Part shown: positions 9,259 through 18,900 of the stretch, piece by piece
How the letters are laid out: every line of letters starts with the position of its first letter
How positions within the stretch are numbered: position 1 is the first letter of the stretch
Program-made: the position numbers and the translations under genes
Notes under the pieces: generated by a model
Databases searched by the model: none
Seen by the model: only the letters and a program-made list of their open reading frames with translations
What the model was told of the DNA's origin: nothing
Assembly (NCBI RefSeq): GCF_002101775.1
Contig: NZ_LQPI01000023.1
Location: 124,001 to 188,000, forward strand
Direction of reading: 5' to 3'
Length of the DNA stretch: 64,000 nucleotides
Origin: Mycolicibacter nonchromogenicus
GTDB lineage: Bacteria; Actinomycetota; Actinomycetes; Mycobacteriales; Mycobacteriaceae

Positions 9259-10905
9259 TCAGCCGCGCAAGGTCGCCCAGAAGTCGCACTGATGCTCGGC
9301 GGCATAGTCGCTGATCAAGCGGCTGCCGTCGGTGCGCAGCGACATCCACCGCCGCTCGGGTCCGGATCCGATCACGGGCCAGTCAGGTTGGTCGACGGCG
9401 ACCGGCGCACCGGTCACCACGAACCCCGTCCAGTACTCGATCATCTGGTCGGACAACCGGCGCTGGGCGGGGTCCAGCGGCGGGGCGCCGCCGATGTCGA
9501 AGAGATAGCGCATCTCCAGGGAGTGGGTGGCCCCGATCGGGAACGGCACCTGGTCGTATAACTCAGGCGCCGGCGCGTGCGGGTCGTCGAACTCATAGCC
9601 GTAGACGGGCGCGCCGCCGGCCAGACCGCGCGACATCCGGTCGGCCAGGCACGCGAAGATGTCGTCAGTCGCCGCGGCGGCATAGGCCAGCGAGACGCTG
9701 CCGTCGTACCGGCCCGGCGGATAGTGCTCGGCCACCGCCGCAGCGGAGTCGTGACCGAATGTGTCGCCCAGCTCGTCGCGGTATTCGGCGGCGGTGATCT
9801 CCTGTCCGACGCGCAGATACCGCAGCGCGACGAACATGGTGAACTCGTCACGGTTGACCCCCAGCAGCACCGGCTTGCCCGCAGGTCCCCCCTCGTCGGG
9901 CGATTCGCGGAACTCGCGCACCGGGTCCTTGGGCAGCAGCGCCCCGCCGATCACCGGGCCGCTGAGGCGATCCGTGCCGAACCGCGAGTACCACAGCGGC
10001 TTGGCGAACCGGTCGGACGGCAACGCCCGCAGACACGCCGCGATTCGCTCATCACGGTCCGCCGGCTCCGTCGCGTGCTCACCGCAGCCCAGGGATTCGG
10101 CGTATTCGCGACTTATCTGCTGCGCCTCGGGCACCTCGACCTGGGCCTGGCACGGCCCGCTCTGGATGATCGCGGCCCGAAACAGGCCCGCCGAATCCGG
10201 AGCGGCCAGGTGGTCGCAGACCGACATAGCCCCGGCGGACTCACCGGCGATCGTCACTTTGTCTGGGTCGCCGCCGAATTCGTCGATGTTGTCCCGGACC
10301 CAACGCAGTGCCGCCTGCTGGTCGGCCAGGCCGTAATTGCCGGGATCCCCCAGTGCGGTGTCGGCCAGAAAACCGAGCGCGCCCAGCCGGTAGTTGATGG
10401 TGACGACGATGATGCGTCCCCGGACGGCAAGCCGCTGCGCGTGATAGATATCGCCGGCCCCCCGCATGAAACTGCCGCCGTGGATCCACACCATGACCGG
10501 TAGCGGCTCGGCGGCAGAACCGGTGGGCGTCCAGACGTTGAGCGTCAGGCAGTCTTCGCTGACCGGATCGACGCCGGCGTCCGGCTGGATGCACCAGGGC
10601 CCGCGCCTGACCGCATCGCGCACCCCCGGCCACGCCGGCACAGGTGCCGGGCGTTTCCATCGCAGCGGGCCCACCGGCGGCGCGGCGTACGGGATCCCTT
10701 GAAACAGCCGGTGATCCGGCCCGACGGTTCCCCGCAACAGGCCGGACCCGGTCCGCACCACATCGGCGTTGAGGGCAACCGCGCGGGGACTCACGCTGGG
10801 GTACGCCGCCCCGTCGGAGCTCGCGCACCCACCCGTCAGCACCGCAGCGGCCGCCACGACGACGGCGCCGACCCGGCGACGCCACCGGCACGATCCGATC
10901 GACAT
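9259..10905 (-). CDS. Carboxylesterase type B, lipoprotein (LipT-like)
   Basis: A 548-residue type B carboxylesterase with a lipoprotein signal: MSIGSCRWRRR, a hydrophobic stretch, then lipobox LTGGC (Cys27). It is likely anchored outside the plasma membrane. Diagnostic motifs are FQGIPYAAPPVGPLRW, SEDCLTLNVWTP, the oxyanion motif HGGSF, and the nucleophile elbow GESAG with Ser223. The start was placed at MSIGSC because this gives a normal signal peptide; a start 28 codons further upstream adds no signal-like sequence. It is divergent from the P450 gene. Resemblance to mycobacterial LipT is from memory of the family, and the natural substrate is unknown. Confidence 0.85.
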   Translation of the reverse strand: MSIGSCRWRRRVGAVVVAAAAVLTGGCASSDGAAYPSVSPRAVALNADVVRTGSGLLRGTVGPDHRLFQGIPYAAPPVGPLRWKRPAPVPAWPGVRDAVRRGPWCIQPDAGVDPVSEDCLTLNVWTPTGSAAEPLPVMVWIHGGSFMRGAGDIYHAQRLAVRGRIIVVTINYRLGALGFLADTALGDPGNYGLADQQAALRWVRDNIDEFGGDPDKVTIAGESAGAMSVCDHLAAPDSAGLFRAAIIQSGPCQAQVEVPEAQQISREYAESLGCGEHATEPADRDERIAACLRALPSDRFAKPLWYSRFGTDRLSGPVIGGALLPKDPVREFRESPDEGGPAGKPVLLGVNRDEFTMFVALRYLRVGQEITAAEYRDELGDTFGHDSAAAVAEHYPPGRYDGSVSLAYAAAATDDIFACLADRMSRGLAGGAPVYGYEFDDPHAPAPELYDQVPFPIGATHSLEMRYLFDIGGAPPLDPAQRRLSDQMIEYWTGFVVTGAPVAVDQPDWPVIGSGPERRWMSLRTDGSRLISDYAAEHQCDFWATLRG

Positions 10906-10983
10906 GACCGAAGAGCCTAATCGGGGAAGATCACGCCAAAGCGCCGCCACGACGGGCGGTGATCCGTAACACTGGGCACACCC

Positions 10984-10995
10984 TGACACGTGTCA
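10984..10995. promoter_or_regulatory. Perfect 12-bp palindrome TGACACGTGTCA
   Basis: An exact dyad in the 113-bp gap between the divergent carboxylesterase and P450 genes, 23 nt before the P450 start codon. It looks like a dimeric regulator's operator that could control either or both genes. It is unlike the TTACTGTAA-type sites found further right. Confidence 0.5.
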
Positions 10996-11018
10996 ATAAG
11001 TGCGACGAGGAGTAGGGC

Positions 11019-12272
11019 TTGAGCACACCGATCATCGACCAGGCCGCCCAGGTGTTCGTCGACCCCAGTGCCTATGCCGACGAACCGCGTCTGCACGCGG
11101 CCCTGACCCATCTGCGCGCACACGCACCGGTGTCCCTGGTCGATCGGCGGCCCTATCGACCGTTCTGGGCCATCACCCGGCACGCCGACATCATGGAGAT
11201 CGAACGCGACAACCAGCTGTGGATCAACGCGCCGCGTCCCCTCCTGGCGCCCGCCGACGCCGACGACCTGCAGCAGGCCCTGCTGGATTCGGGGATGGGC
11301 CTGCGGACGCTGATACATATGGACGATCCGCAACACCAGAAAATGCGGGCTGTCGTCTCGGATTGGTTCCGCCCCAGGGCGTTGCGAACGCTCAAGGCCC
11401 GCGTCGATGAGCTCGCCCACCACTATGTCGAGAAGATGGTGCAGCTCGGGCCGGAGTGCGACTTCGTTCAAGAGGTCGCGGTCAACTACCCGCTGTACGT
11501 CATCATGTCGCTGTTGGGCCTGCCCGAGACCGATTTCGGCCGCATGCTGCGGCTCACCCAGGAGCTGTTCGGCAGTGACGACGACGAATACCGCCGCGGC
11601 CTGACTCCCGAGGAGCAGCTGCCGGTCCTGCTCGACTTCTTCTCCTACTTCGCAGCGTTGACCACCGCCCGGCGAGCACAACCGACCGAGGACTTGGCCT
11701 CCACGATCGCCAACGCGACGATCGACGGCGCCCCGTTGTCGGATGTGGACACCGCCTCCTACTACGTGATCATCGCCACCGCCGGACACGACACCACCAG
11801 CGCGGCGATCAGCGGCGGACTGCGCGCACTGATCGAACACCCCGATCAGCGGGAGCGGTTGCGCGCGGACCTGGGTCTGATGCCGACCGCGGTGGAGGAG
11901 ATCATCCGCTGGGTGACCCCGGTCAAGGAGTTCATGCGCACCGCCACCGCCGACACCGAGGTGCGCGGGGTGCCCATCAGCGAAGGCGAATCGGTCTATC
12001 TGTCCTATGTTTCGGCCAACCGCGACGAGGACGTGTTCGCTGACCCCTTCGCCTTCGACGTCGGGCGCGACCCGAACAAGCACCTGGCGTTCGGTCACGG
12101 TGTGCACTTCTGCGTGGGCTCGGCTCTGGCGCGCATGGAGATCAACAGCTTCTTCAGCGCCCTATTGCCGCGGCTGGAAGAGATCGAACTGGCCGGCGAG
12201 CCGCAGTTGGTGTCGACGACGTTCGTCGGCGGCCTCAAGCACCTGCCGATCCGCTACCGGCTGCAGTCCTGA
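11019..12272 (+). CDS. Cytochrome P450 monooxygenase
   Basis: A 417-residue soluble bacterial P450. The I-helix oxygen-activation motif AGHDTT starts at residue 255, the K-helix ExxR is EIIR (in VEEIIRWVTP), and the haem loop FGHGVHFCVG has Cys365 as the iron ligand. The start codon is TTG, with a GAGGAG ribosome site 8 nt upstream. The 3' end overlaps the convergent mftG gene by 19 nt. The sequence RWVTPVKEFMRTA resembles the mycobacterial CYP125/CYP124 neighbourhood, so a hydrophobic lipid or sterol-like substrate is plausible but unproven. No ferredoxin gene is adjacent. Confidence 0.92.
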   Translation: MSTPIIDQAAQVFVDPSAYADEPRLHAALTHLRAHAPVSLVDRRPYRPFWAITRHADIMEIERDNQLWINAPRPLLAPADADDLQQALLDSGMGLRTLIHMDDPQHQKMRAVVSDWFRPRALRTLKARVDELAHHYVEKMVQLGPECDFVQEVAVNYPLYVIMSLLGLPETDFGRMLRLTQELFGSDDDEYRRGLTPEEQLPVLLDFFSYFAALTTARRAQPTEDLASTIANATIDGAPLSDVDTASYYVIIATAGHDTTSAAISGGLRALIEHPDQRERLRADLGLMPTAVEEIIRWVTPVKEFMRTATADTEVRGVPISEGESVYLSYVSANRDEDVFADPFAFDVGRDPNKHLAFGHGVHFCVGSALARMEINSFFSALLPRLEEIELAGEPQLVSTTFVGGLKHLPIRYRLQS

Positions 12273-13702
12273 CCACCCAGCAGTGTCACGGCGCGGTGCG
12301 CGAACATCGCGATCGTCGCGTGCGGCCCGCGACTGGTGATCCGGGGCAGCGCCGAGCCGTCGATCACCCACAGGCCGTCGATGCCACGCACCCGGCATTG
12401 CGCGTCGAGCACCGCGCCCTGATCGTCGTCCGCGCCGATAGGCGCACTGCCGCACAGGTGCTGTGACGTCGACCAGCGCGGTTGGGTGTCAACGCCTCTC
12501 AGTCCCAGGATCTGCTTGACCAGCTCCACACCGCGGCACAACGCCGCCAGATCGTCTGGCTCAGTGTCATAACGGTGTTCGATGCGAGGCGCCACCCGCG
12601 GGTCCGCCGAGATCAGGCTTATCCGGCCGCGAGCCTGCGGAGTCATCAGCGCCACCCCGATCTGCGGCTGATCGGGCGTATCGGTCTCGCCGACCATCGT
12701 GGCGAAGCCGGCGGTATAGGGCCGGATCTCCAAGTTCTCATGGTGCAGCACGGACTCCAGCACGGTGCGCCCGGGCGTGCCCGGCCATTCCGCGGCCACC
12801 AGCCATTCCGGGTGGTCCGCGCAGTGAGCGCCGACCGGGAGTGCTGCGTGTACCGCGATGCCGACATCACGCAGCATCGCCTCCACTCCCACACCGGACA
12901 GCATCAACAGATGTGCTGATCCGATCGCCCCGGCGCACAACATGATTCGATCGGCCGCCAAGGTGACGGGACCCTGCTCACCGATCGCTTCGACGGCGAC
13001 GGCGCGATCGCCTTCGATCACGACGCGTATCGCCCGGGTCTGGGTCAGCAGTGCGAGGTTGTCCCGCGACAATGCGGGCCGCAGGTACGCCATTCCCGGT
13101 CCGGTACGCACGCCGTCGGCGGTGACGTTGAGCGGCACCGCTCCCGCCCCGGATTGTGTCGTCACCGTCGCATCGTTGAGGTCGTCGATCCATCCGAACC
13201 CCGCTCGTTGCACAGCATCGTTGAATCGCTTTGTGCTGTCGGACATTTGACGGGACCGCCGCACAGGAATCGGGCCTGCGTCGCCGTGCTGGGGACCCTG
13301 AAAGTCTAGGTCGGTCTCAATGGCCCGAAAGGACTCCAAGACCTGCGGCCACGCCCAACCTGCGGGATATCCGGCGAAGTCTGCCGGGCGCCCCCGACAG
13401 AAATAACCCCCGTTGACCGCGCCGGAGCCTCCGACGGTCGCGCCCCGCACGATCGTCAGCGCGTTGTCGGTCCTGCTGAGCAGCTCAGCATGGTAGCGAC
13501 GCACCAGCCGGCTCGCCGGGCCGATCGGCAATGTCAGCGCGTCGGCGGTCTGCGCGGCCAGAGCCGGATCGTCCAGGCCGGGGCCCGATTCCAGCACCGT
13601 GACCGTGCATGAGGGATCGGACGAGAGCATTTCCGCGACAATCGATCCCGCGCTACCAGCCCCCACCACCAACACATCGCTGTGTACCACCGGAACGCTC
13701 AA
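12254..13702 (-). CDS. mftG: Mycofactocin-associated GMC oxidoreductase MftG
   Basis: A 482-residue flavoprotein of the glucose-methanol-choline family. The FAD-binding VGAGSAG is at residues 13-19, GATVGGSGAVNGGYFCRG is the second GMC signature, and the C-terminus carries the usual active-site region around GPHATIAMF. In mycobacteria MftG is last in the mycofactocin operon and is thought to link reduced mycofactocin to the respiratory chain. Here it follows mftF by 6 nt. The likely start is TTG (LSVPVVHSD), as no in-frame ATG lies near it. Its end overlaps the convergent P450. Confidence 0.92.
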   Translation of the reverse strand: MSVPVVHSDVLVVGAGSAGSIVAEMLSSDPSCTVTVLESGPGLDDPALAAQTADALTLPIGPASRLVRRYHAELLSRTDNALTIVRGATVGGSGAVNGGYFCRGRPADFAGYPAGWAWPQVLESFRAIETDLDFQGPQHGDAGPIPVRRSRQMSDSTKRFNDAVQRAGFGWIDDLNDATVTTQSGAGAVPLNVTADGVRTGPGMAYLRPALSRDNLALLTQTRAIRVVIEGDRAVAVEAIGEQGPVTLAADRIMLCAGAIGSAHLLMLSGVGVEAMLRDVGIAVHAALPVGAHCADHPEWLVAAEWPGTPGRTVLESVLHHENLEIRPYTAGFATMVGETDTPDQPQIGVALMTPQARGRISLISADPRVAPRIEHRYDTEPDDLAALCRGVELVKQILGLRGVDTQPRWSTSQHLCGSAPIGADDDQGAVLDAQCRVRGIDGLWVIDGSALPRITSRGPHATIAMFAHRAVTLLGGQDCSR

Positions 13703-13708
13703 GGCGAC

Positions 13709-15124
13709 CTAGCTGCGGATCTGAGGCTTGAGTGCGGCGAGGTTGCGTTCGCGTACCACGCCGCTCCACAGGCCGGCGCCGTATGCCAGGTCGTCGACCC
13801 GCTTGAGCAGCAGATAGGCCGGCAGCCCCAGGGGCCGGGAGTCATCGTCGTCACTCCGTGCGTGCCGCAGCCAGTCCACCACCCCGTCGGCGATCGCCGC
13901 CAGCAGCAGCGCTCGGCGGCATCGCTGTGACAGGCACGCGGCCAGCAGGGCGACCGGCCAGTAGTGCCGGCACAGGGCCGAGGCGAGTTGCAGCCCGGCA
14001 TTTGCCAGTCCCCGCAACGTCACCATCAACACGTCTGCCGGCGCGGTGTCCGGTCCGCGCATGGACCGGGCAACGCGGTGCCCGGTCAGCGCCGCGATCG
14101 CCAGCGACACCAGATAGCCCAACGCCGAGCCCAGCGCCATCAGCGCCCAGCCCGCCAGCGCCCAGCCCGAGATCACCATCGGCGCGGCCTTGTCCGGGTG
14201 GCGGGCCGACAGCGGCGCCGCCGATCCACCGTAGAAAGCCTTGCGCGCCATCCAATCCCGCAACGCTACTCGATGATCGTGGGCTACCTGCGCGATCGGC
14301 TCGTAGCGCAGCCGACTACCCGCATCCACCAGCCGCCAGCACAGATCGACGTCTTCTCCGGATTGCAGCGCCTCGTCGAAGCCCCCCACCTCCCGCAGCG
14401 TGCTGGAGCGGCAGATGATCGCCGCACTGGGGACATAGGCGACCTTGCCGTAGGGCACCACCGGCGCCTCGCACCCGCCCAGGTCCAGCGACGAGCGGAT
14501 GGCCTCATACCGCGCGACCAGGTGGCCGCTGTCGGCCATCCCGACGATCCGGGGGGCGACCAGCGCCACGGCCGGGTCGCAGAAGTGCCCCAACAGTGCC
14601 TCCAGCCAGCCCCGGCGAGGCACCACATCGGAGTCCAGGAACGCCACGAAGTCCGTCGTGCAGGCCTGCAGTCCGGTGTTGCGCGCTGCGGCCGGTCCCC
14701 GGCTCGTCGGGTGGCGCAGCACCTGCACCTCGCAGCAGTGCGCGGCGGTCAGCTCCTCTCGGCGAATCGGGACCTGCGACCCGTCATCCACCACCACGAC
14801 GCGCAGACCTCGCAGTGCCGCGACCAGACGTTGCAGCCCGACAATGTTGTCCCGCACCGGGATAACCACCGTCACGTCTCGATACGATGGCCCGCCGGCG
14901 GGCCGCGGATGGGCGACTGTGGCGTCGAGCAGGGTACGGGCCAGTTGTGCGCTGACGGCGTCGCGCACTTCCAACCGGCCATCGGACAGCATGCCCTGGG
15001 CGGCCGGCGCCAACCGAAGCAGCCGGGTCGGCGAGCCGCCCAACAACGTGGAGCCACGCCCCAGGACCCGCACCCTCCGGTCGACCTGTACGGCGAAGCC
15101 GTCAGGCAGCCGAGCCGCGGTCAT
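13709..15124 (-). CDS. mftF: Mycofactocin glycosyltransferase MftF
   Basis: A 471-residue family-2 glycosyltransferase that adds the oligoglucan chain of mature mycofactocin. Residues about 10-75 form a PqqD-like peptide-binding region. The GT-A domain follows with VVVVDDGS (113-116) and AFLDSDV carrying the DxD-type metal site, then [10 protein letters not shown]. The last third contains hydrophobic segments consistent with membrane attachment. Its ATG overlaps the mftE stop codon (ATGA), so the two are translationally coupled. Confidence 0.95.
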   Translation of the reverse strand: MTAARLPDGFAVQVDRRVRVLGRGSTLLGGSPTRLLRLAPAAQGMLSDGRLEVRDAVSAQLARTLLDATVAHPRPAGGPSYRDVTVVIPVRDNIVGLQRLVAALRGLRVVVVDDGSQVPIRREELTAAHCCEVQVLRHPTSRGPAAARNTGLQACTTDFVAFLDSDVVPRRGWLEALLGHFCDPAVALVAPRIVGMADSGHLVARYEAIRSSLDLGGCEAPVVPYGKVAYVPSAAIICRSSTLREVGGFDEALQSGEDVDLCWRLVDAGSRLRYEPIAQVAHDHRVALRDWMARKAFYGGSAAPLSARHPDKAAPMVISGWALAGWALMALGSALGYLVSLAIAALTGHRVARSMRGPDTAPADVLMVTLRGLANAGLQLASALCRHYWPVALLAACLSQRCRRALLLAAIADGVVDWLRHARSDDDDSRPLGLPAYLLLKRVDDLAYGAGLWSGVVRERNLAALKPQIRS

Positions 15125-15867
15125 CGCAGCATCCCGTCCGGCCCGGGCGCCCAGGCGCCGATGGCCGCCAGGCCGGCGTCGGCCATCTCGCCGAAGAGAC
15201 GCTGCCCTTCACCGGCGGTGGCGGTGGTCGGGTCACCGAGCACCCCGACAGCGCTCACCGCGCCGACACCGCCCTCGCGCATAGCGGGCAGCAGCTGCGC
15301 CACCGGCGCACTGTTGCCCGGCAGCGCCCGGTCGAATCTCACACTGTCCGGCGAAAGATGTAGCAGCAGAGATGTTTCGGTGTGACCGGCGTGGGCGTCG
15401 GCGCCCGGCGCGGCGCACGGGAGCCAGGCCACATCGCGACCTTCGAACCGCAACAGGCGTACCGCCTCGATCAGGGCGGGCACGTTGCCGCCGTGGCCGT
15501 TGACGAAGAGCACCCGCTGGGCCCAGCAACAGGCGGAGCGGCCGTACTCCAGCAAAAGTTGGACCAGTGCCTTGGTGCCGATCGAGATGGTGCCGGCAAA
15601 GCTCTGGTGCTCCCCGCTGGCCCCGTAGGCGATGGCCGGCGCCACCGTCCAGCCGGGCCCGGACCCGGCACCCTCCGACCGCTCGGCCAGCCGCTCGGCG
15701 AGCGCCCGTGCGACCCGGGTATCGGTGTCCAGCGGTAGGTGCGGGCCGTGCTGCTCGGTCGACCCCACGGGGACCAGGAGCATCATCCCCCGCCCGGTCG
15801 GCTCACGCTGTAGCTGGTTATGCAGTTCGCTCCAGGTCGCACCACCGAGCTCGCCGCCAACCGCCAT
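15121..15867 (-). CDS. mftE: Mycofactocin peptidase MftE (creatininase family)
   Basis: A 248-residue metal-dependent hydrolase of the creatininase fold. It cleaves the C-terminal dipeptide from the MftC-modified MftA precursor, releasing the Val-Tyr-derived AHDP core. The metal-binding signature [13 protein letters not shown] lies at residues 38-50, and NGHGGN and HAGHTETSL further on are also typical. Unlike the rest of the operon it is separated from the preceding gene (mftD) by 195 bp, which holds a strong inverted repeat, so mftE-F-G may have a second promoter. Confidence 0.95.
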   Translation of the reverse strand: MAVGGELGGATWSELHNQLQREPTGRGMMLLVPVGSTEQHGPHLPLDTDTRVARALAERLAERSEGAGSGPGWTVAPAIAYGASGEHQSFAGTISIGTKALVQLLLEYGRSACCWAQRVLFVNGHGGNVPALIEAVRLLRFEGRDVAWLPCAAPGADAHAGHTETSLLLHLSPDSVRFDRALPGNSAPVAQLLPAMREGGVGAVSAVGVLGDPTTATAGEGQRLFGEMADAGLAAIGAWAPGPDGMLR

Positions 15868-15892
15868 CGGAAGATGGTAAGCGAATTCACCT

Positions 15893-15921
15893 GTCGTACA
15901 CCAGTTGTTGACGTGTACGAC
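15893..15921. promoter_or_regulatory. Perfect 9-bp inverted repeat between mftD and mftE
   Basis: GTCGTACAC and GTGTACGAC are separated by 11 nt, starting 26 nt upstream of the mftE start. On the plus strand an A4T6 run follows, but no plus-strand gene ends here. On the minus strand the A/T run precedes the repeat, which fits a promoter-operator or an RNA hairpin in the mftE leader better than a terminator. Confidence 0.5.
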
Positions 15922-16062
15922 CTACAAAATTTTTTCGCCTCAGGGCCCGGGAATCCGTCCGTTTTATCACGCCCGTCCCGCCAGCCACGAGCGTATCAGC
16001 GCTGACGCCGTTTTGCCAGGTGAGCGTTCCGACCGACCGCGCGGTGGATTGCCGCCTTCCGC

Positions 16063-17253
16063 CTACACCTCGGCGGCGGGCACGCCCAGCGCCCGGGCGA
16101 ATCCGTCCGGAATCAGGATGTCGTCCGGCGTCAGATCGTGCACCGAGGCCCGGCCGAGGCCCATCAGGGCTGAGTCGATGCCGCCCCGGAGGATGTCCAA
16201 GACGTTCTCCACGCCGGGCTGCCCGGCGGCACTGAGCCCCCACAGGTAGGCGCGCCCGATCATCACCGCGCGGGCACCCAGCGCCACCGCCTTGACGACG
16301 TCGCTGCCCCGTCGGATGCCGCCGTCCAGCAACACCTCGATCTGGTCGCCCACCGCCTCGGCGATGGCCGGGAGCGCCCGGATCGTCGCCGGCGTGCCGT
16401 CCAGGTTGTTGCCGCCGTGGTTGGAGACTGAGATCGCCGAAACACCGGCATCAACAGCACGTTTCGCGTCATCTACCCGCATCACGCCTTTGAGCATGAA
16501 CGGTCCGCCCCACAGCTCACGCAGCCAGGCGATGTCTTCCCAGGTCGGGGGCGGCGTGCCCATCCATTCCCCATAGGCCTGAAAGAACGGTGGTCCGGCC
16601 TCCCCGCGGCCCGCCTGGTTGGGCACCCGCAGGCTCGGCGGACGCATGGTCTTCGCCCACCGCCACAACCATCCGGGCCTGGAGAGCGCCTCCGGCATCA
16701 TCTTGACCATGGTCTTGAGGTCCATCTGCTCCGGGATGGTGGGGCTGCCCCAGTCCCTGCCGTGCGAGAAGCTCCAGTCGGTGGTCGCGATCATCCCGAC
16801 CGCCCCGGCTGCCCTGGCGCGCTCCGCCCGCTCGGCGATGGCGTCGCGACCGCCCAGCCAGTAGATCTGAAAGAAGGTCTTGGGGTTGGCTGCGATCACC
16901 TCCTCCATCGGCTTGCTGGCAAACGACGAGAGACCCATCGCGGTGCCGCGGGCCGCGGCCGCTCGTGCGACGGCGACCTCACCATCCGGATCCACCGCCT
17001 GCACGCCGGTCGGCGAGATGATCACCGGCATGGAAATCTCTTGCCCCATAACGGTTGTCGACAGTTCGCGACTGGCCGGCGCGCCCACCACGTGCGGAGC
17101 GAATCCCAGTTCGCTGAAAGCGGCCACGTTGTCGCTGACCGTCAAACCCTTTTCACTGGCCGAGATCAGCGACGAGTACGCCGATTTTGGGAGGCGCTTC
17201 TTGGCTCGCTCCTGGGCAATAGCAACAGTTTCGAACCAGACATTACGAGCCAT
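16063..17253 (-). CDS. mftD: Mycofactocin FMN-dependent oxidase MftD (LldD-like)
   Basis: A 396-residue FMN-dependent alpha-hydroxy-acid dehydrogenase-fold protein. It converts AHDP to the redox-active pre-mycofactocin dicarbonyl core. VSNHGGNNLDG contains the expected catalytic His region, and LLDGGIRRGSDVVKAVALGA plus MIGR form the FMN-phosphate site. Older annotation calls this gene lldD1 (L-lactate dehydrogenase), but its place 2 nt after mftC marks it as the mycofactocin enzyme. Confidence 0.94.
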   Translation of the reverse strand: MARNVWFETVAIAQERAKKRLPKSAYSSLISASEKGLTVSDNVAAFSELGFAPHVVGAPASRELSTTVMGQEISMPVIISPTGVQAVDPDGEVAVARAAAARGTAMGLSSFASKPMEEVIAANPKTFFQIYWLGGRDAIAERAERARAAGAVGMIATTDWSFSHGRDWGSPTIPEQMDLKTMVKMMPEALSRPGWLWRWAKTMRPPSLRVPNQAGRGEAGPPFFQAYGEWMGTPPPTWEDIAWLRELWGGPFMLKGVMRVDDAKRAVDAGVSAISVSNHGGNNLDGTPATIRALPAIAEAVGDQIEVLLDGGIRRGSDVVKAVALGARAVMIGRAYLWGLSAAGQPGVENVLDILRGGIDSALMGLGRASVHDLTPDDILIPDGFARALGVPAAEV

Positions 17254-17255
17254 TG

Positions 17256-18437
17256 TCAGATGGGACTTTCATTGCAGAGGCGGGCCGGCGGACGCATGGA
17301 CAGCGTCAACGGCACCACGTTGGTGATCGGCTTGCCGCGGGAGTGGTCCGCGGCCGGCCGGGGCTTACTGCGGTCCTGGGCCAGCGCGGGTGCGCCATAG
17401 CCTTGGACACATTCTGGATCGGGCCCATCCAGCGGCAAGCCGGTGAAGAACTTTGCGGCCATGCAGCCGCCCCGGCAGCTGTCGTAGTGGTCGCAGCTTC
17501 CGCATGCTCCCGCGGACTGCGGCTCCCGTAGTTCACGAAACAGCGGGGCGTTCTTCCAGACGTTGTCAAAACCACCGTCGGACAACACGTTTCCAGCCAG
17601 GAAGCGGTCGTGGATGGCGAATGGGCAGGCGTAGACATCGCCGACGGGGTCGATGAGGCAGACCACCCGCCCGGCGCCACACATGTTCAGGCCGGCCAGC
17701 GCTCCGGGCGCGCCCAGTCCGGACAGGTGGAAGAAGGAGTCCCCGGTGAGAACCCGTTCCCCGTTGGCCACCAGCCAGTTGTACAGCTGGACCTGCTGGT
17801 CGGCGGTCGGATGCAGGTCGTCCCACACGTCGGCGCCCCGCCCCGACGGCCGCAGCCGCGTGATGCGCAGCGTGGCTCCATAGCGGCTGGCCAACGCGGC
17901 GAAATCGTCAAGCTGGTCGATGTTGTGACGGGTCGCGACCACCGAGATCTTGGCGTCGGAGAATCCGGCCGCGGCCAGGTTCTCCAGCGCGCGGATCGCC
18001 ATGTCGAACGAGCCGGGGCCGCGAATGGGGTCGTTGACCTCTGCGGTGGCGCCGTCCAGGGAGATCTGCACGTCGACGTAGTCGCTGGCGGCCAGTTTGG
18101 CCGCAATCTCAGGGGTGATCCGCAGACCGTTGGTGGAGAACTTCACACCGACGTGATGTTCGGTGGCGTAGTCCACCAGCTCCCAGAAGTCCGAGCGCAC
18201 AGTGGGTTCCCCGCCACCGATGTTGACGTAGAACACCTGCATGCGTTCCAGCTCGTCGATGATGTCCTTGCACGCCTGGGTGGACAGCTCGCGCGGATCA
18301 CGCTTGCCCGACGAGGACAGGCAGTGCACGCACGCCAGATTGCAGGCGTAGGTCAGTTCCCACGTCAGGCAGATCGGCGCGTCGAGCCCGTGCTCGAACT
18401 GCTCGATCAGCCGGGGCACCGGTGCCACGGATGTCAT
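17256..18437 (-). CDS. mftC: Mycofactocin radical SAM maturase MftC
   Basis: A 393-residue radical S-adenosylmethionine enzyme. It decarboxylates and crosslinks the C-terminal Val-Tyr of MftA. The [4Fe-4S]/SAM motif CNLACVHC (CxxxCxxC) is at Cys32, Cys36 and Cys39. The C-terminal SPASM domain shows CGAGRVVC, CPF, CGSCDHYDSC and RGGC, enough cysteines for auxiliary clusters. It follows mftB with an ATGA overlap, as expected since MftB delivers MftA to MftC. Confidence 0.96.
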   Translation of the reverse strand: MTSVAPVPRLIEQFEHGLDAPICLTWELTYACNLACVHCLSSSGKRDPRELSTQACKDIIDELERMQVFYVNIGGGEPTVRSDFWELVDYATEHHVGVKFSTNGLRITPEIAAKLAASDYVDVQISLDGATAEVNDPIRGPGSFDMAIRALENLAAAGFSDAKISVVATRHNIDQLDDFAALASRYGATLRITRLRPSGRGADVWDDLHPTADQQVQLYNWLVANGERVLTGDSFFHLSGLGAPGALAGLNMCGAGRVVCLIDPVGDVYACPFAIHDRFLAGNVLSDGGFDNVWKNAPLFRELREPQSAGACGSCDHYDSCRGGCMAAKFFTGLPLDGPDPECVQGYGAPALAQDRSKPRPAADHSRGKPITNVVPLTLSMRPPARLCNESPI

Positions 18438-18739
18438 TGGCCCTCCCTGGGCATCAGCATCTTCGAATCCGCCAGCACCCGCAGCGCATGCAGGTACGGA
18501 CCCTGGTCAGCATCGTCGACTCCGGCTGCGCGGCAGGCGGATCGGACATCGTCGTGGTCCGGAAGAGACCGCACCACCGCCACGATGGTGCGGTTCTTCA
18601 GGAACGACAATTTGCGGGTGCCGAAGTGGTACAGCAAGGCACCAAACGGCTCCGGACGGAGCGCCACCTGCGGGTGCAGCTCCCAGCCGCGGTCGGGGTC
18701 GAACGCTGTTGCCTCCGAGGCCACGGCGACCTCCGGCAT
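18434..18739 (-). CDS. mftB: Mycofactocin precursor-binding chaperone MftB
   Basis: A 101-residue PqqD-like protein that binds the MftA precursor and presents it to MftC. It begins MPEVAVASEATAFDPDRGW and has the compact all-small-domain length usual for MftB. The start was chosen because it lies 2 nt after the mftA stop codon and gives the normal family length; the much longer open frame upstream would overwrite mftA. It overlaps mftC by 4 nt. Confidence 0.93.
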   Translation of the reverse strand: MPEVAVASEATAFDPDRGWELHPQVALRPEPFGALLYHFGTRKLSFLKNRTIVAVVRSLPDHDDVRSACRAAGVDDADQGPYLHALRVLADSKMLMPREGQ

Positions 18740-18741
18740 GG

Positions 18742-18837
18742 TCAGTAGACGCCGCACATGCCGTCGATGGACACCTCTTCGACCAGGGTCTCGGTGACGA
18801 TCTCGGCGGCGGCCTCGTTCTGCTGGTTCTGGTCCAT
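18742..18837 (-). CDS. mftA: Mycofactocin precursor peptide MftA
   Basis: A 31-residue ribosomal peptide precursor. It starts [14 protein letters not shown] and ends in the diagnostic core IDGMCGVY, whose C-terminal Val-Tyr becomes mycofactocin. It is the first gene of the operon, preceded by a GAAAGG ribosome site, and divergent from mftR. It is the proper in-frame peptide immediately before mftB. Confidence 0.96.
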   Translation of the reverse strand: MDQNQQNEAAAEIVTETLVEEVSIDGMCGVY

Positions 18838-18872
18838 GACGCGAGCCTTTCTCATGGGTGGTCGACAACCGA

Positions 18873-18900
18873 CTGTCGGGTCGGTCACAATCTCCGACAG
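18873..18900. promoter_or_regulatory. Inverted repeat in the mftA-mftR divergent promoter
   Basis: CTGTCGG (18873-18879) and CCGACAG (18894-18900) are an exact 7-bp inverted repeat with a 14-nt spacer. The first half also forms CCGAC-T-GTCGG (18869-18879). It is central in the 103-bp gap, the expected place for an MftR operator controlling both directions. Confidence 0.55.
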
